64,000 nucleotides of DNA from Rhodocollybia butyracea (lineage: Eukaryota; Basidiomycota; Agaricomycetes; Agaricales; Omphalotaceae): the NCBI GenBank assembly GCA_015501585.1, contig JADNRY010000026.1:124001-188000 (forward strand), read 5' to 3'. A model generated the notes under the pieces. It saw only the letters and a list, made by a program, of their open reading frames with translations, ran no database searches and was not told where the DNA came from. The position numbers and the translations under genes are program-made. Within the stretch, counting starts at the first letter, position 1. Every line of letters begins with the position of its first letter. This document shows positions 11,312 through 22,832 of this stretch, piece by piece.

Positions 11312-13494
11312 CAGTATCATGTGGTTCCCGCTCATGGTTGATCCAATGGGGGCAGCAGGGTAATGATATTACAGCAAGAAAGTACCGCTATGTAAATGAC
11401 CCTGCACACACTCATAGTCGCTTTCCAAACCCTGCTCGTACTACATCGGCTGAAGATAAGCAATTCCGTGAGGCATATGAGCAGCACCCCAGAACCACTG
11501 CAACAAAGATGATGGTTGGAGTCCCCACTCCTGGTGCTGCAGAGCATGGTCTCAAGTTTGCCAACCCTGCTTATACTAGCTATTGCACGAGGCGGGAGAA
11601 GCAGAAGGATGGCAATGACCCCACCAGTGCTTTTGGACACATTACATTGCAAAATTGAAAGAATGGAAGAAGCAGAACCCTACTGTAACTTGTGAGGAGT
11701 TTACCACTCCTAAGGTTTCTTGCATATCCATACAAACGAAAAAGTTTGTCTGCAGTTTTAGCGTCAATTGATGACCGGGAATCTTTAGGGGATGATGTGG
11801 CAAGTGATGAGTTGTATAAACCTAAACAATCCCCAACAGTGGAGGAAATGTTATTGGGCACCATCGTAGACATAAGTATGAGCTCAGATGGTGATTCAGC
11901 AGCTCCAATCAGCCCAATCGGTTCATCTCCCCCACCATCAACTCCGCAGCGTGTGTTTTGCAGATGTGGTGTTGAGTCTGATGGCTATCGTGAGCCCATA
12001 CTGCAGGATATTGTTCAATGTGATGAGTGCAAACGCTACACTCATACCGGGTGTCTGACTATGCGACTGAAGAGCTCACTCCCACGAAAGTTCTATTGCC
12101 ATGTGTGCAGTGATCATGAGCAAGATTTCAATACCCACAAAAACTTATATCCCCAAATTGCCAAGACACAAGAGCTGGAAATGGTTGAGAAGCGCCTATT
12201 GTGAGTAATGTTCTATCTTTCAGGTTTGGGACAAGCTATTGACTATTTATGGCAAGTGCGGGGAAAGGGGTTCTGGTTAAACATAGCAATGAATTTTATT
12301 ATCCTGGCCGCCTGATATACTGGGACAAAAATGCAAAGCATGGAAGTGTAGAAATGTGGCGGGGAATTCAGAATGATCTTGCTGGAACAATAATTGAGAA
12401 AATTCCAGTCAAAAATATTGTGGACGGGTTGTGGATGGATGAAAAGGGTCGGCGAAAAATTCAAGTAAGTTCTTATACATTACTGTTTTTCCTTCATTTT
12501 ATGAATGTAGTTTGTTATTCATAGCTTGGATATTACACACGGCCACTCCTGGAACATGTGAGAAAGCTTGAGGAAGAGGATGCCTCTCTGTTGAATTTTG
12601 GAGACATCCATTGTCCTGCTGAGGTCCAGAATGTACTCATGCCTCACAGGAAAGTACTTCTTGAGCTGGCTATAGATCCCACCAGATTTGGGGTGAATTG
12701 AATACCTGCACTATCATTGCAGAGTGGCAGACATCTGATGGCCTAGCCACTGGTATACACAGGTGGATTATTGGATACTGAGCTCGCAGCCATCAATGCA
12801 TGGGTTCATACCCAGTTCCCGAAGTCAGCTGAGACGGATCACCTCAAAATGCTTCATAATAGTATTTCCCACGCTCGCACCCTCCTTGTTGCTCACAAAT
12901 TTCACAGCGAGCTGGCTGCTGATGCTGATAATCTCCATCTGAAGGCCTGGGAGAGATTGATTGAGTGGACTGGCCTCACTGCAGATGGAAAGGCCAAGAA
13001 AGCCAGGGGACTCGGGAGCAGATGTAAATTTTGAGGCCATTGCACTCTTGGACAAGGTGATGTTTGATGAGTCGGTCAATGCAGGCATGGCAGGTAACCA
13101 TCAATGGGGACTTGACGTTGGCCCACATGAGTTGGCTTGGAGTCCAAATATGAGTGGACCGAGTGTGACCAGTGCTCCACTTAGGGATGGGGATGATGAA
13201 ATTGAACTTGCAGTATGATTTCCTTTCTCTTTCTTCAATACATTTCTAACCAAATGAGTCTATGTAGAAAGGGGCTAATTATGATTATGTGGCAGAGCTC
13301 CAAGAGGAGGAGCGCCGTAAAGCAAAGAACCCGCCACCTCTCTTGAAGCAGGCAGGGCCACAGCCAAAGCTCCGGAAAAGGTTACTTGATGAAGATTTTG
13401 CCAAGGAATTGAGTGGCAATGTTCCAAAAAAGGTAAAAATGGTGCCTACAACAAGCAAGTCAAAGAAGGGCTCTGGGTCAAGAAAGAAAAAATG
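11312..13494 (+). pseudogene. PHD-finger protein gene, probably broken
   Basis: Segments of one basidiomycete-type protein lie in order. An N-terminal basic region (11320-11640) is followed by a PHD finger at about 11955-12105 with a CRCG...CDECKRYTHTGC...CHVC cysteine/histidine pattern. Then comes a domain starting AGKGVLVKHSNEFYYPGRLI (12255 on), LLDTELAAINAWVHTQFP (12770), and a Lys-rich tail ending KKGSGSRKKK with a stop at 13492-13494. Plausible introns include one near 12200-12257 (to GCGGGG) and one at 12466-12522. One-base frame changes near 11625 (HITLQN versus THYIAKLKEW) and near 13000-13015 are not explained by introns. Possible role: histone-tail reading. Genes of this type are common in repeat-rich mushroom genomes and may travel with transposons (inference). 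Confidence 0.55.
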
Positions 13495-13925
13495 ATTTTG
13501 TATGTATTTGAAGATTGTAGCTACAGAGCTACCAATTGTCTGTAGGTAGGCAATTGGTTTCTACATCTACCTATGGACTTTAATATTATAATACTTGTGT
13601 ACTATTTATATCAAGCTGTAAGTACTTTGTGATAAGACAAGTGGCGGGGACGGTACAGTTGACCTTCGGGAGTGAAGGGAATCGCAACGATGTGATACAG
13701 AGGAAAGAAAAATTAGATTACCTAATGTACGTAACAGAGTATGAGAAGGTATGGTACGTAAGTGGCGGAATGACCAAGCGACACCCAAGGTAAAGAATGA
13801 CAGTAGTTCAAGACTTGAGTAAGACTTGAGTATAATCGATGGTGAACGGCAGGGCCCGCAGAAAACTCATCGGTAGGTACTATAAGCAATATTTGAGCAA
13901 GATGTTTCTTAATGGCGCTAAGAAT

Positions 13926-14590
13926 TTATTGACAGAGGTGTTCGCACTTGAATGTATCTTTTATATGCAACGCCCTGCCAATTTCTAGAAGTGAATCAGT
14001 AGAAAATTCCTTCGCTTTGGCATTCAATATGACACCAAAAGCTGCATTGATGAGCTCACGCCTAGTGTCGAAATCAGCGGAAAATGCATTGCAAGCACCA
14101 TACATATGGCCATTAAGACAAAACCTGTGGAGTAGATGATATACGAACACATTCCGACACTGCCAGGTTGAAGCCGTGGGTATTGATGCCATGTAACAAG
14201 GTATAACGTTGCAACAAAGGTAGGGAAGATGAGAACACAGAACATCGAAGACCAGATTCAGCATGACCAAGGAAAGAACGTTCAAGATACGAATGGGAAG
14301 TTGGTGGTCTAGGCAATACAGGAGTCGACGGTATGAACATTGAAGGACCAGCTAATGGGGACAGGCTGTCGTCGAATGGTATTGCAGAATCTTCATGTTT
14401 AACATACGAAACGGGAGTTGGTGCGCTAGGTAATACAGAGCTTGAAGGTACAAACGACGGACCAGCTAACGACCGCAAGCTATCATTGAACGGTATTGCA
14501 GCATGAACATCTTTATAAGCTAAATGCCTGTAATCCATGCTTGCAGTATGTGCATGGGTTTCAGTTGCAGCTTGGGGAAAATCAGGCGAC
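13926..14590 (-). CDS. Unrecognised protein with an internal two-unit repeat
   Basis: On the minus strand a frame upstream of 14538 runs through HAAIPFNDSLRSLAGPSF and, about 35 residues later, a second unit SAIPFDDSLSPLAGPSM, each followed by PSSSVLP- or PSTPVLPRPP-like linkers. A second frame, entered near 14150, gives NAFSADFDTRRELINAAFG and ends at a stop at 13926-13928. The two parts probably join by a frameshift or a short intron. Upstream exons may reach about 14800-15260 but I could not settle the joins. No known domain is recognised. It could be a secreted or transposon-associated protein; function unknown. Confidence 0.4.
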
Positions 14591-14802
14591 CCACCTAAGG
14601 AAATTTGTGAGGACAGACGAGTGGGAATTGAGAAATGTAATACCGTGCGCCGAGGTAGAGTGGTTGCTGGCCTAGGTTATCGCCAGAAGTTAAAGCAATA
14701 CCTACAACGGAAAAAGAACAAACCTGAGCAGACACGTTGACGACTTGCTCCCCTGAACGGGACACAGAGGCGGACGGTGAACCACGGTGAATAGGCTTTT
14801 CA

Positions 14803-14858
14803 CACACTCAGTCTTCTCAAGGTTTAATAGCGTTGAAACCTTAAGAAGACTGAGTGTG
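14803..14858. repeat. Near-perfect hairpin, 23-bp stem, 10-nt loop
   Basis: CACACTCAGTCTTCTCAAGG pairs with its complement ending at 14858, with one mismatch, around the loop AATAGCGTTG. It lies upstream of the two-unit-repeat ORF. Confidence 0.75.
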
Positions 14859-15399
14859 CGAAACTTAACGTTTAACAACGCCTGCTCACCTGGCAAAGGA
14901 AATAAAACAGGGGTAATCGGAGGTTCAATGTTACTATTAGCAGAACTTGGGCTGAGTTGGGGTACGCACGGACGAGCTCAACAGCCGCAGACGAAGATTT
15001 AAGCAAATCGGAACCCAGAATCACATCGATACTGGGCGGACATTCGGATACCTGAAAGTGATGCGGAAAAGAATGAGAACAGTGAGGAGCGGAAAACGTG
15101 AGGCACTCAGAACATGCTTAGGGACATGCTGAGCCAAGTCGGGGAAAGAAAGACAGCGAGAGACACGAATACAGAACGTCAGGGCTATAGACTGCACTGA
15201 GTACGACATTGCGTATGGAAACCTGCATGAGGAAAGGTAAAGGAAGAGGAAGAACTGCATTGGTTGGTTCAGTGGAACGGGTATAGACGCTGAATCGAAT
15301 TACAGTCACAAGACCTGTCAATTAATGACTAACGGCCAGGCACCAAGGTCGATCGAAAATAAGAGCACCACAAGACCCTCTACTCTAAAGAGGTAGCGG

Positions 15400-16045
15400 G
15401 AATAACGTGATAAGACTTGAGATACAATTTCACCAAGACTTGGTTAAGACTTGGGTAAGACTTGACTAAGACTTGACCAAGACTTGACTCAGACTTGACT
15501 TAGACTTGACTTAGACTTGAAGACTTGACCAAGACTTGAGTCTAACTCAAGCCAGACTTGAGTAGACTTGAGTAGACTTGAGTTGTGTCAGTTAGACTTG
15601 AGTTGGCTAAATGCCAAGTCTAACTAGACTTGACCAGACTTGTATGAAGTTTTCCAATGTATATGCTCAGCGCAACATTAAACTAGTATAGGTAAGATAT
15701 TTTCATTGTGATGTGTTTACTTAGACTTGTTTTTGTTTGCCATCACTGTCCAACACCAATAATGTCAATTTGTTATAAGAACAATGTCGTGTGCAGTATT
15801 ATCGAAGCTCTAGTGTATGTTGATATACATTAGTATCATATTCATGTCTTCCTGAGTCGTATCTCAGCTATATATGCCGTGCGAACTGCAATCAAACTCA
15901 CATCAGTCACTTAAATGATTGATGTAAATGACAGTATTTACATTGATCAATACATTAGACTTGAGTGATGGCTCGAGACTTGAGTGATGTCAAGTCTGAT
16001 TAGACTTGAGACTTGAGTCTAGACTTGGGCTAGACTTGGAATTCT
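15400..16045. repeat. AGACTTGA minisatellite clusters
   Basis: Units of 8-12 bp (AGACTTGA with variable spacers) fill 15405-15660 and 15955-16045 on either side of about 290 bp of ordinary sequence. A few units also occur at 13810-13835. They could be subterminal repeats of a non-autonomous element, but I see no clean inverted ends. Confidence 0.7.
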
Positions 16046-16639
16046 TTGTGCCGGACAGATCATTGATGGAAGTCACATCACGCCCGGAACCATCGCCGTT
16101 GGCAACCCCAACCGAAAAGGCTTCTTGAGCGGGGTTGAGAAAAGTTGGGGGTTGTCATGAGGCAACGGGGTTACCAAAAAGAATTATCCAAAATATGAAA
16201 GCCTCTCTTGGAGCTACACGGGGTCGCGAGCAGCTGACTCGGACGAGCACCTGCACCAGCATAGGCTTGGGGACCTAGAAGCTAAGAGTTGCTTCTCTCG
16301 GATCCTTTTTCGGGGAAGGTAACCAGAACACTAAGGGTAGGAAGGACGGAAGGAAGGATCTAATAGACGATATGCCAGGGGCCCATGGAGCGCCGGATCC
16401 AGGGATTTCTCCGCAGCAAGGAGGGAGGTGGGCTAGTCAACGTGGTCTAACATGCGAGAGTTGGACCCCGGATCAGTCAAAAAGAATAGACGCACAACTA
16501 GCATGAAGTTTGAAGCCTATTGGATGGGCTCAAGTATGCGCTCGGCTGATACAGTGATAAGGTGACGGAGTCAGGGAAGTAAATATAAAAGAACGAAAGA
16601 AGTAAGCAATGATGGTATCTATAACAAGATCCTGAGCTC

Positions 16640-16712
16640 GAAACTTTATCTCTAGACTCGGCGTTCAACCATTCAAGCACCATGCCGTGTAATAAATTCT
16701 TCCTTCTTTCGT
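16640..16712 (+). repeat. 3'-tail repeat ending in TTCC units
   Basis: CATGCCGTGTAATAAATTC followed by CTTCC-type units matches 22677-22712, and diverged inverted copies occur at 25700-25735 and 26960-27010. A constant 3' segment plus short tail repeats suggests a LINE or SINE 3' end. Confidence 0.5.
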
Positions 16713-17201
16713 TGACAATTTTTTCCTTTATGACTATTTCTTCTAGCTAGATCTCGCACTTGGAGAGTGCGTTTAGAAGGACACCAAAAGAAGGACACCA
16801 AAAGAAGTTCGTAGATAATGACATCGGAGGAAATAACGCCGGTTCAAGATAGCCACGTCGGATGTACTAAAATAGCGAAGTACGAGCAAAAGGAGCAAGA
16901 AAGCTCCAATCAACTGCACTATTCAAATTTATCTATCGTTGTACTTCCGTGTGTTTATGTAGCGCAAACCGAGAAGAAGAGAAACGAATCACTGGACAGG
17001 TGCATACGTCCGCCCTTCCCATTATCTATTTGAGCAAGATCAGAGATTACTTATTCTCTCAGCACTAGTGCGTCACTAGCCATATCGAGATTGATGCAAA
17101 ACTTCTTCGGGTGCACCGTATGAGACTCCCCTATAAAACGGCTGGCTTGCTCCTGAGCTGCAGAAATAACTATGTTGCTTATCTATGCTACCCTGCTACT
17201 A

Positions 17202-17241
17202 GGCATCTTTGTCATCATTATGGCATCTTTGTCATCATTAT
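17202..17241 (+). repeat. 20-bp tandem duplication at the P450-2 anchor
   Basis: GGCATCTTTGTCATCATTAT occurs twice back to back (17202-17221, 17222-17241). Together the copies shift the frame between an upstream ATG (17172) that begins a hydrophobic segment and the P450-2 body. Confidence 0.85.
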
Positions 17242-19884
17242 GGCGGCAAGTATACGGTCTCTGTTTTATCGAAGCTTCAAAGTCAGAGGTATATCCCTGA
17301 CAAATGAGCTTCCCGGCCCACCCTCTCAATCCTGGTTCAAAGGTAACCATGAGCAGCTTTTCGGCTTGAAGGATGGATGGGAATTCCACAAAACATTAGC
17401 GGAACAATGTAGGAACTTGTTTCTGATGGAACGGAACTTGACTCAATTTATATTGCATCTAGATGGGCCTGCTGTCCAGATCAAGGGTTTTTTGGGGGTA
17501 AAATAACTTATCTACTAGAGGGTTTCTCTTGTACATTTTTTTTATACAGAGCAACCAGTTCTACACATTCGACCTCAAAGCTATGCACTACATCCTTGTC
17601 AAAGTAAGGTTTATTTCATGTTCAATATATGCCCTAATACATACCATACTTTCAGGAAGCATCTTCGTTTAGCACTCTGCTACGACTTGAGTGAGGAGTT
17701 TGTCGTGCGTTCTGTAGCCCTTAGCTTATCATGATGGCAGGACTAGCAACCTGTTGTTTGGAAACGGCTTGATACCCACCCATGGTGAACAGCACCGTAA
17801 ACAGCGTAAAATGCTCAACCCGGTATTTTCAATTGCTCATATGCGCATGATGAGTGCGTAAGTTTAACAACTTGAAATTGACTACCTAGTAACAACAATC
17901 ATCCTGCAATCCTAGTGCCAATATTCTACGATGTAACTGACCAGGTATGGAAGACTATCAGCTCTTAACTGTAAATGAAACCTTGTCAAAGCTCGAAATG
18001 GCGCTTTTGCAGAGAGTTCAAAGCGAACCGAAAGAAGTAAGTGACGCTTGAGCCAGGACTAATTCTATTAAACTATATTTATAGATTGATATTCTCGGTT
18101 GGATGGCTCGCACCGCTCTTGAACTCATTGGCCGGTCAGGATTTGGTTACTCATTCGATAATTTCATAGACAATGCGCCAACACATAGATATAGCATTGT
18201 GATCAAGGAACTCTTGTACGTGCATCCCGTATCTTATGAACTGTTTGTCAGCTAGAACCCATTGTAGTCCTTCCCTAGCCGGATTGAGCTTTGCCGACAG
18301 CTACATACTTCCTCTAGGTCTCAAACTCTTGCCTACGAACATCCGTACCTTCATTATGAACCTGACCCCTTGGAAAACCCTTCATGATGTTCGGGATATG
18401 ATCAACTATATGCATAAACTATCCGTTGAGATTTATCAGGAAAAGAAATGTGCTCTCGAAGAAGGAGATGGTGCTGTAGCAAGTCTCCTTAGCATCTTGA
18501 GTAGGTGACGGAAATTTCTTGAATTCTGAAATTGATTAAAATGGTCAATCTAAAAGTAAAAGAGAATATGAAAGCTGACAATGAGGACAAACTGGAAGAA
18601 GAAGAACTCATAGCTCAAGTACGTTGTAGTTACTCCTTCGATTTGTGTGCCTTGGGATATCACTTACCATTGTTGCTTCAGATGTCGTAAGTCCCCTGCA
18701 AAGTCCGATTTTCACTGGCTTTGAAGATCATCCCTTCCTAGGACATTCATTTTCGCAGCAACAGACACCACTTCCGTGAGTATGTTCCGACATTATTGCT
18801 TTCATCCTGCACTTACAACCGGGTATGCCTCAAAAGAATGGCTTATCTCGTATTCTCCACCTCTTAGCTAAAAATCAGGAAATTCAAGAGAGAATGCGAC
18901 GGGAAATCACGGAAGCACGAAAACAATGTCAAGACAGCAGGTTAAGCTACGACGAGTTGGTCGCGCTACCCTACTTGGATGCTGTCTGCCGAGAGACCTT
19001 GCGATTGTGCGTGCTTATATTTGTATCTGATTAGTTCCCTCTTCATCCCATTGATGAACAGATACCCTCCGGCTCCTATTTTACTTCGAAGGTCTGCTGT
19101 TAATTCATGAGCTTCTCTTTATACAAAAGGTGACATACAAGTTCAAGATGTACCGAAGATATAGTTATACCTCTTTCACGACCAGTGCGAGGAAAAAATG
19201 GCAATAACGTCACCCAAATTTTCCTCCCCAAGGGCACTCGTACCGTAATATCCGTAAGTTGTGCCTTTTCTGTGTCTGTCTTAAATTTCTTGATACTGAC
19301 CGTGTAGCTCAGGTTTTGAACACAAATCGATCTGCGGAGCTATGGGGACCGGGTAAACATCGTCATGCCACATATATAATCAGCTAATGATAGTGTTATG
19401 ATCTACTCAGATGTATTGGAGTGGAAGCCTGAGCGCTGGCTTTCACCACTTCCTGGATCTATCACGGAGGCACCAGTTCCTGGAATATATGCCAATCTGT
19501 AAGTCAAACCCAGATATTATATGATATTATATGAATTTTATTTTGACCATATCATGATGTATAGAATGACTTTTGGCGGTGGAAGTCGCTCATGCATGTG
19601 AGATATACTTGGGGCCCTCGCTTGCTCAATTTGTTGAATGTTTATCGCATAGTGGATTCAAATTCTCACAATTGGAAATGAGTATGTCAACAATTCCATA
19701 TCACTAATCTTCCCTCACCTGCAATCTCCCAGAAGTTGTCATTTCGATGCTTATTGAGCACTTTGAATTTTCACTTCCATCAGACAAGGGTATCCTTTGG
19801 CAAATGGCAACAGTTGTGAGCCCTATTGTTGAAGGGAGCCACGGAAATTCTGAGATGCCATTGATGATGAGATCAGCAAGGTAG
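17240..19884 (+). CDS. Cytochrome P450 monooxygenase (P450-2), 20 exons
   Basis: My exons: 17240-17408, 17463-17497, 17550-17603, 17656-17690, 17741-17853, 17916-17944, 17992-18036, 18085-18215, 18268-18500, 18557-18618, 18682-18686, 18742-18775, 18837-19006, 19062-19091, 19148-19253, 19313-19352, 19411-19498, 19565-19597, 19653-19681, 19733-19884. They total 1593 nt, 530 residues, in frame. Visible: PGPPSQSWFKGN, GEQHRKQRKMLNPVFS, I-helix FAATDTTS, ExxR as ETLR, WKPERW and heme motif FGGGSRSCIGFKFSQLEM. It resembles a large Agaricomycete P450 group with long-chain or terpene substrates. Exon 11 is only 5 nt. The start is doubtful: a 20-bp duplication separates the natural anchor ATG (17172) from the body, so ATG 17240 lacks most of the membrane helix. 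Enzymatic core intact; targeting may be impaired. Confidence 0.88.
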
Positions 19885-20295
19885 TAGCTCAGTGTTGTAA
19901 CAGAGGTTTTTTTGGGATCTTGTCTTTGTAATCAAGAACTTTACATGGATCATGATCATGTTGATGTTGTTATGTTCTATTTTCTCATAACTACTATGAA
20001 TATGTATATTTAGTCGGTCTCCTTTCTCTCGCCTCTCGAGTCTCTTATTTCTGTCTCTGCTACCAATTTCCTCCATCAAATTGTTAGGGCATATGTTCTT
20101 GTGCTAGGTCGTTCTGCCACTTACGTATAGTAGCTACTTATATACTCTGCATGTACAAGTTGATTAGTTACTATTGGTTACTAGCCTGATTTCTCTTGCA
20201 AAACATATCTCAGTTGAGTCCAAGTTGAGTCCTCAAAGTCCAATAAAACATGGTAAAAAATCTCGAGAAGTTCAAGACAATTACGGGCATAGAAC

Positions 20296-20363
20296 ATTTA
20301 CAGTCACCCCCGCAGTAACGGTGATTGCAGGTGACTGCGGGTGACTGCAAGGTGACTGTAAAT
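20296..20363. repeat. Small palindromic repeat
   Basis: ATTTACAGTCACC at 20296 pairs with GGTGACTGTAAAT ending at 20363; the interior has repeated GGTGACTGC words. Possibly the core of a very small MITE. Confidence 0.5.
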
Positions 20364-20459
20364 CTGATGAACATTACTGCACTTTTTTGCACTACACTGT
20401 GAATTTATTAAGCATTTGACCTAAATCAACAGCTCATGTGATCTTAACCTCTACACCAG

Positions 20460-20832
20460 CATCAGGAAAAGCCTTTTTTGCCTAGGTGACCCCAGAGTGG
20501 CCTAAAGCAAACTATGTGACCTATGAATCCTATGGCATCCTAGGAATTTGGGCTCGTCCCTTGCCAGTCAAGGCTCTTGAGGATTCCCTAGGCAAGCCTA
20601 GGTTTGCCCAGGTTTGCCCAGGTGCTCCTGGGGAACTCCTGGGGAACACCTGGGCAAACCTGGGCAAACCTAGGCTTGCCCTGGGTTTGCCTAGGATACC
20701 CTAGGCAATCCTCAAGAGCCTTGACTGGCAAGGGATGAGCCCAAATTCCTAGGATGCCATAGGATTCATAGGTCACCTAGTTTGCTTTAGGCCACTCTGG
20801 GGTCACCTAGGCAAAAACGGCTTTTCCTGATG
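20460..20832. mobile_element. Foldback MITE, almost completely palindromic
   Basis: The 373-bp element begins CATCAGGAAAAGCC and ends with its complement. Most of each half pairs with the other, with CCTAGG and TTTGCCCAGG words in the centre. No obvious target duplication (flanks CTACACCAG and AGTATGTCA). A partial second copy is at 31521-31759. Confidence 0.8.
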
Positions 20833-21241
20833 AGTATGTCATATGGTGTCCCATTTTCTGCCCATCTCACTTCAGGCAGCCCCAACCTTACCCTCATTAG
20901 GGTAAATAACTGAAGTTAGAAGGTACCCTAAAAGGGTCTGGAATCTCGGTATTGAACCACCCCCTGGATAGTCCCAGGAGATGTGGTTGATACCAAAGGT
21001 TGCTTCCCATGGTTGCATCCATGGTGGTGCACTACACACCCAACAGACTTATTGTTGTAGTTGCCGGTCTGGAGATGACACCATGTAAATCCGGCACTGC
21101 TACTCTTCTGAGGTTAGTTACTCATCTACTTATTAATACTTACAAGGGTAGTAGAACCTCGTAGATTACTCTAGATTCCGGGTTACCTATGACACTTGTA
21201 AAATTTATAATTTATTGATGATAGTGGTAGTTAAGAGAATC

Positions 21242-21736
21242 CAAGGGGTGTTCAAACCACTATGGCCAGACATGACCTTGGCCATAAGGATTTTTCAAGC
21301 CCCCCCCCCCTCTCCCGCCCCTTATATAGCAATTTTTTCCCACCCCTTACAAGCGGCAGCTTCGGCACAAGCCATTGGTCAGCACTATCATGCCCCTAAC
21401 CTGACTGAGAGTATGCTGTGACTGGTAGTATTAACTAATAGGATGTACCTCAGTGGCCAATGGAAGCACATATCATTGGAGACTGGGCCATGCCTATCCA
21501 TAGCATGTTTGACCACCTGAGAGTGGCACAAAATGTAGTTTTTTTTTGCCTTGGTGGCTGTATTCTTGCCTCTTTTCACCTGAATTTGTGTAAAATGGCT
21601 ACAGAAAGCGAGCTTACATCCAGAAACCACTATTAGAGTGTTGATATATGGGGTCCAAACTTTCGGCCATAAGAAAATTTTAGACCCCCCCCCACCCCAA
21701 GGTCATGTCGGCGCTTATTCGTTTGAACACCCCTTG
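21242..21736. mobile_element. Complete hAT-type MITE with perfect 8-bp duplication
   Basis: Inverted ends CAAGGGGTGTTCAAAC (21242-21257) and GTTTGAACACCCCTTG (21721-21736) are flanked on both sides by AGAGAATC (21234-21241 and 21737-21744). Length 495 bp. The 8-bp duplication and CAAGGG start fit the hAT superfamily. There is no transposase ORF. Its left 150 bp match 1-158 in inverse orientation. Confidence 0.9.
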
Positions 21737-22589
21737 AGAGAATCACTTATAGAGCGCCTTCCATTCCACACATATTTTCATAATCACTGGATCAGTGAGC
21801 AAGAAGGCAAAGGTAGGGTAGTTAGATCTCAACTTGCTTGAAGTAGGTATAGGTATTCTTATGTATACACACAGAGAACGGAGCCAAGCTTGTGTATGAT
21901 CAAGTTGAGTAAGTATTGTATACAATACACAACTTCTTCATAATAAGCACAACCAAGTTTCAAAAAGAAACTGTCCTAGATTAAGGATCTGCACCCTAAC
22001 TATATACAGTTATAACAGGCTGTTGCATTAAGTAGCCTCTTCCCTTACCCATATTAGGGTACATAGCAAAACCTGGTAATATCGTAACCATAACTGTAAA
22101 CAGATCCAAAAAACCTCTTACAGACTGTTACAGTACAATTATGGGTATTCATACAGTATCAATACAGCATAGGTACAGTCATTATATTACTGCAGCCCAT
22201 CTAAACAAGATATTGAACTATTATGACTGCTAGTTCAGTAACGCAAAACGCACCCCCACTGAACTCATTGATCCCCAGATCTATAATGTAAAACGGTAGT
22301 CTGAACTAGTCATTTCCCAATGTTATGATAGGTGCCTGAGGGTAAACAGACAGCAACGAGTGTACTTCCGGTTGTCCTCTCCGTGACGGCCAGAAGAGAG
22401 AGACAAACGGATGCAGAAGACTACAGTTTTGTACCTATGTAAGATTACAAGCTTGGAATGACAAATCCCAAATCCAACACCCAAATCATAACACTACTCA
22501 ATACATACACTACTGTATTGTTTTGATTAAGTGTTGTTAGGTGTTGCTGACAGGCTATAATTATTAATTTAACACCTTGTTCAACCGCA

Positions 22590-22712
22590 CCTACTACCTG
22601 TGTTGGATCACAGCCCTGACCACCTGATCGGACACTCGCCGGATTTCCAATGGTTCCGGCGTTCAGCACTTGGACCATGCCGTGTAATAAATTCTTCCTT
22701 CCTTCCTTCCTA
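22590..22712 (+). repeat. LINE/SINE-like 3' tail
   Basis: A segment ending GGACCATGCCGTGTAATAAA followed by TTCC repeats (TTCCTTCCTTCCTTCC), shared with 16640-16712. No polymerase III boxes could be called with confidence. Confidence 0.5.
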
Positions 22713-22832
22713 ACAGAAATCCAACAGGTTTAAACATCCCTATAGACGCGAACATTTATTCATCTACTACTGACTAAAACTGTAAACAATAAGTGCCCTT
22801 TGAGATCCTCTCCCCCCTTCTACCTACCACTA

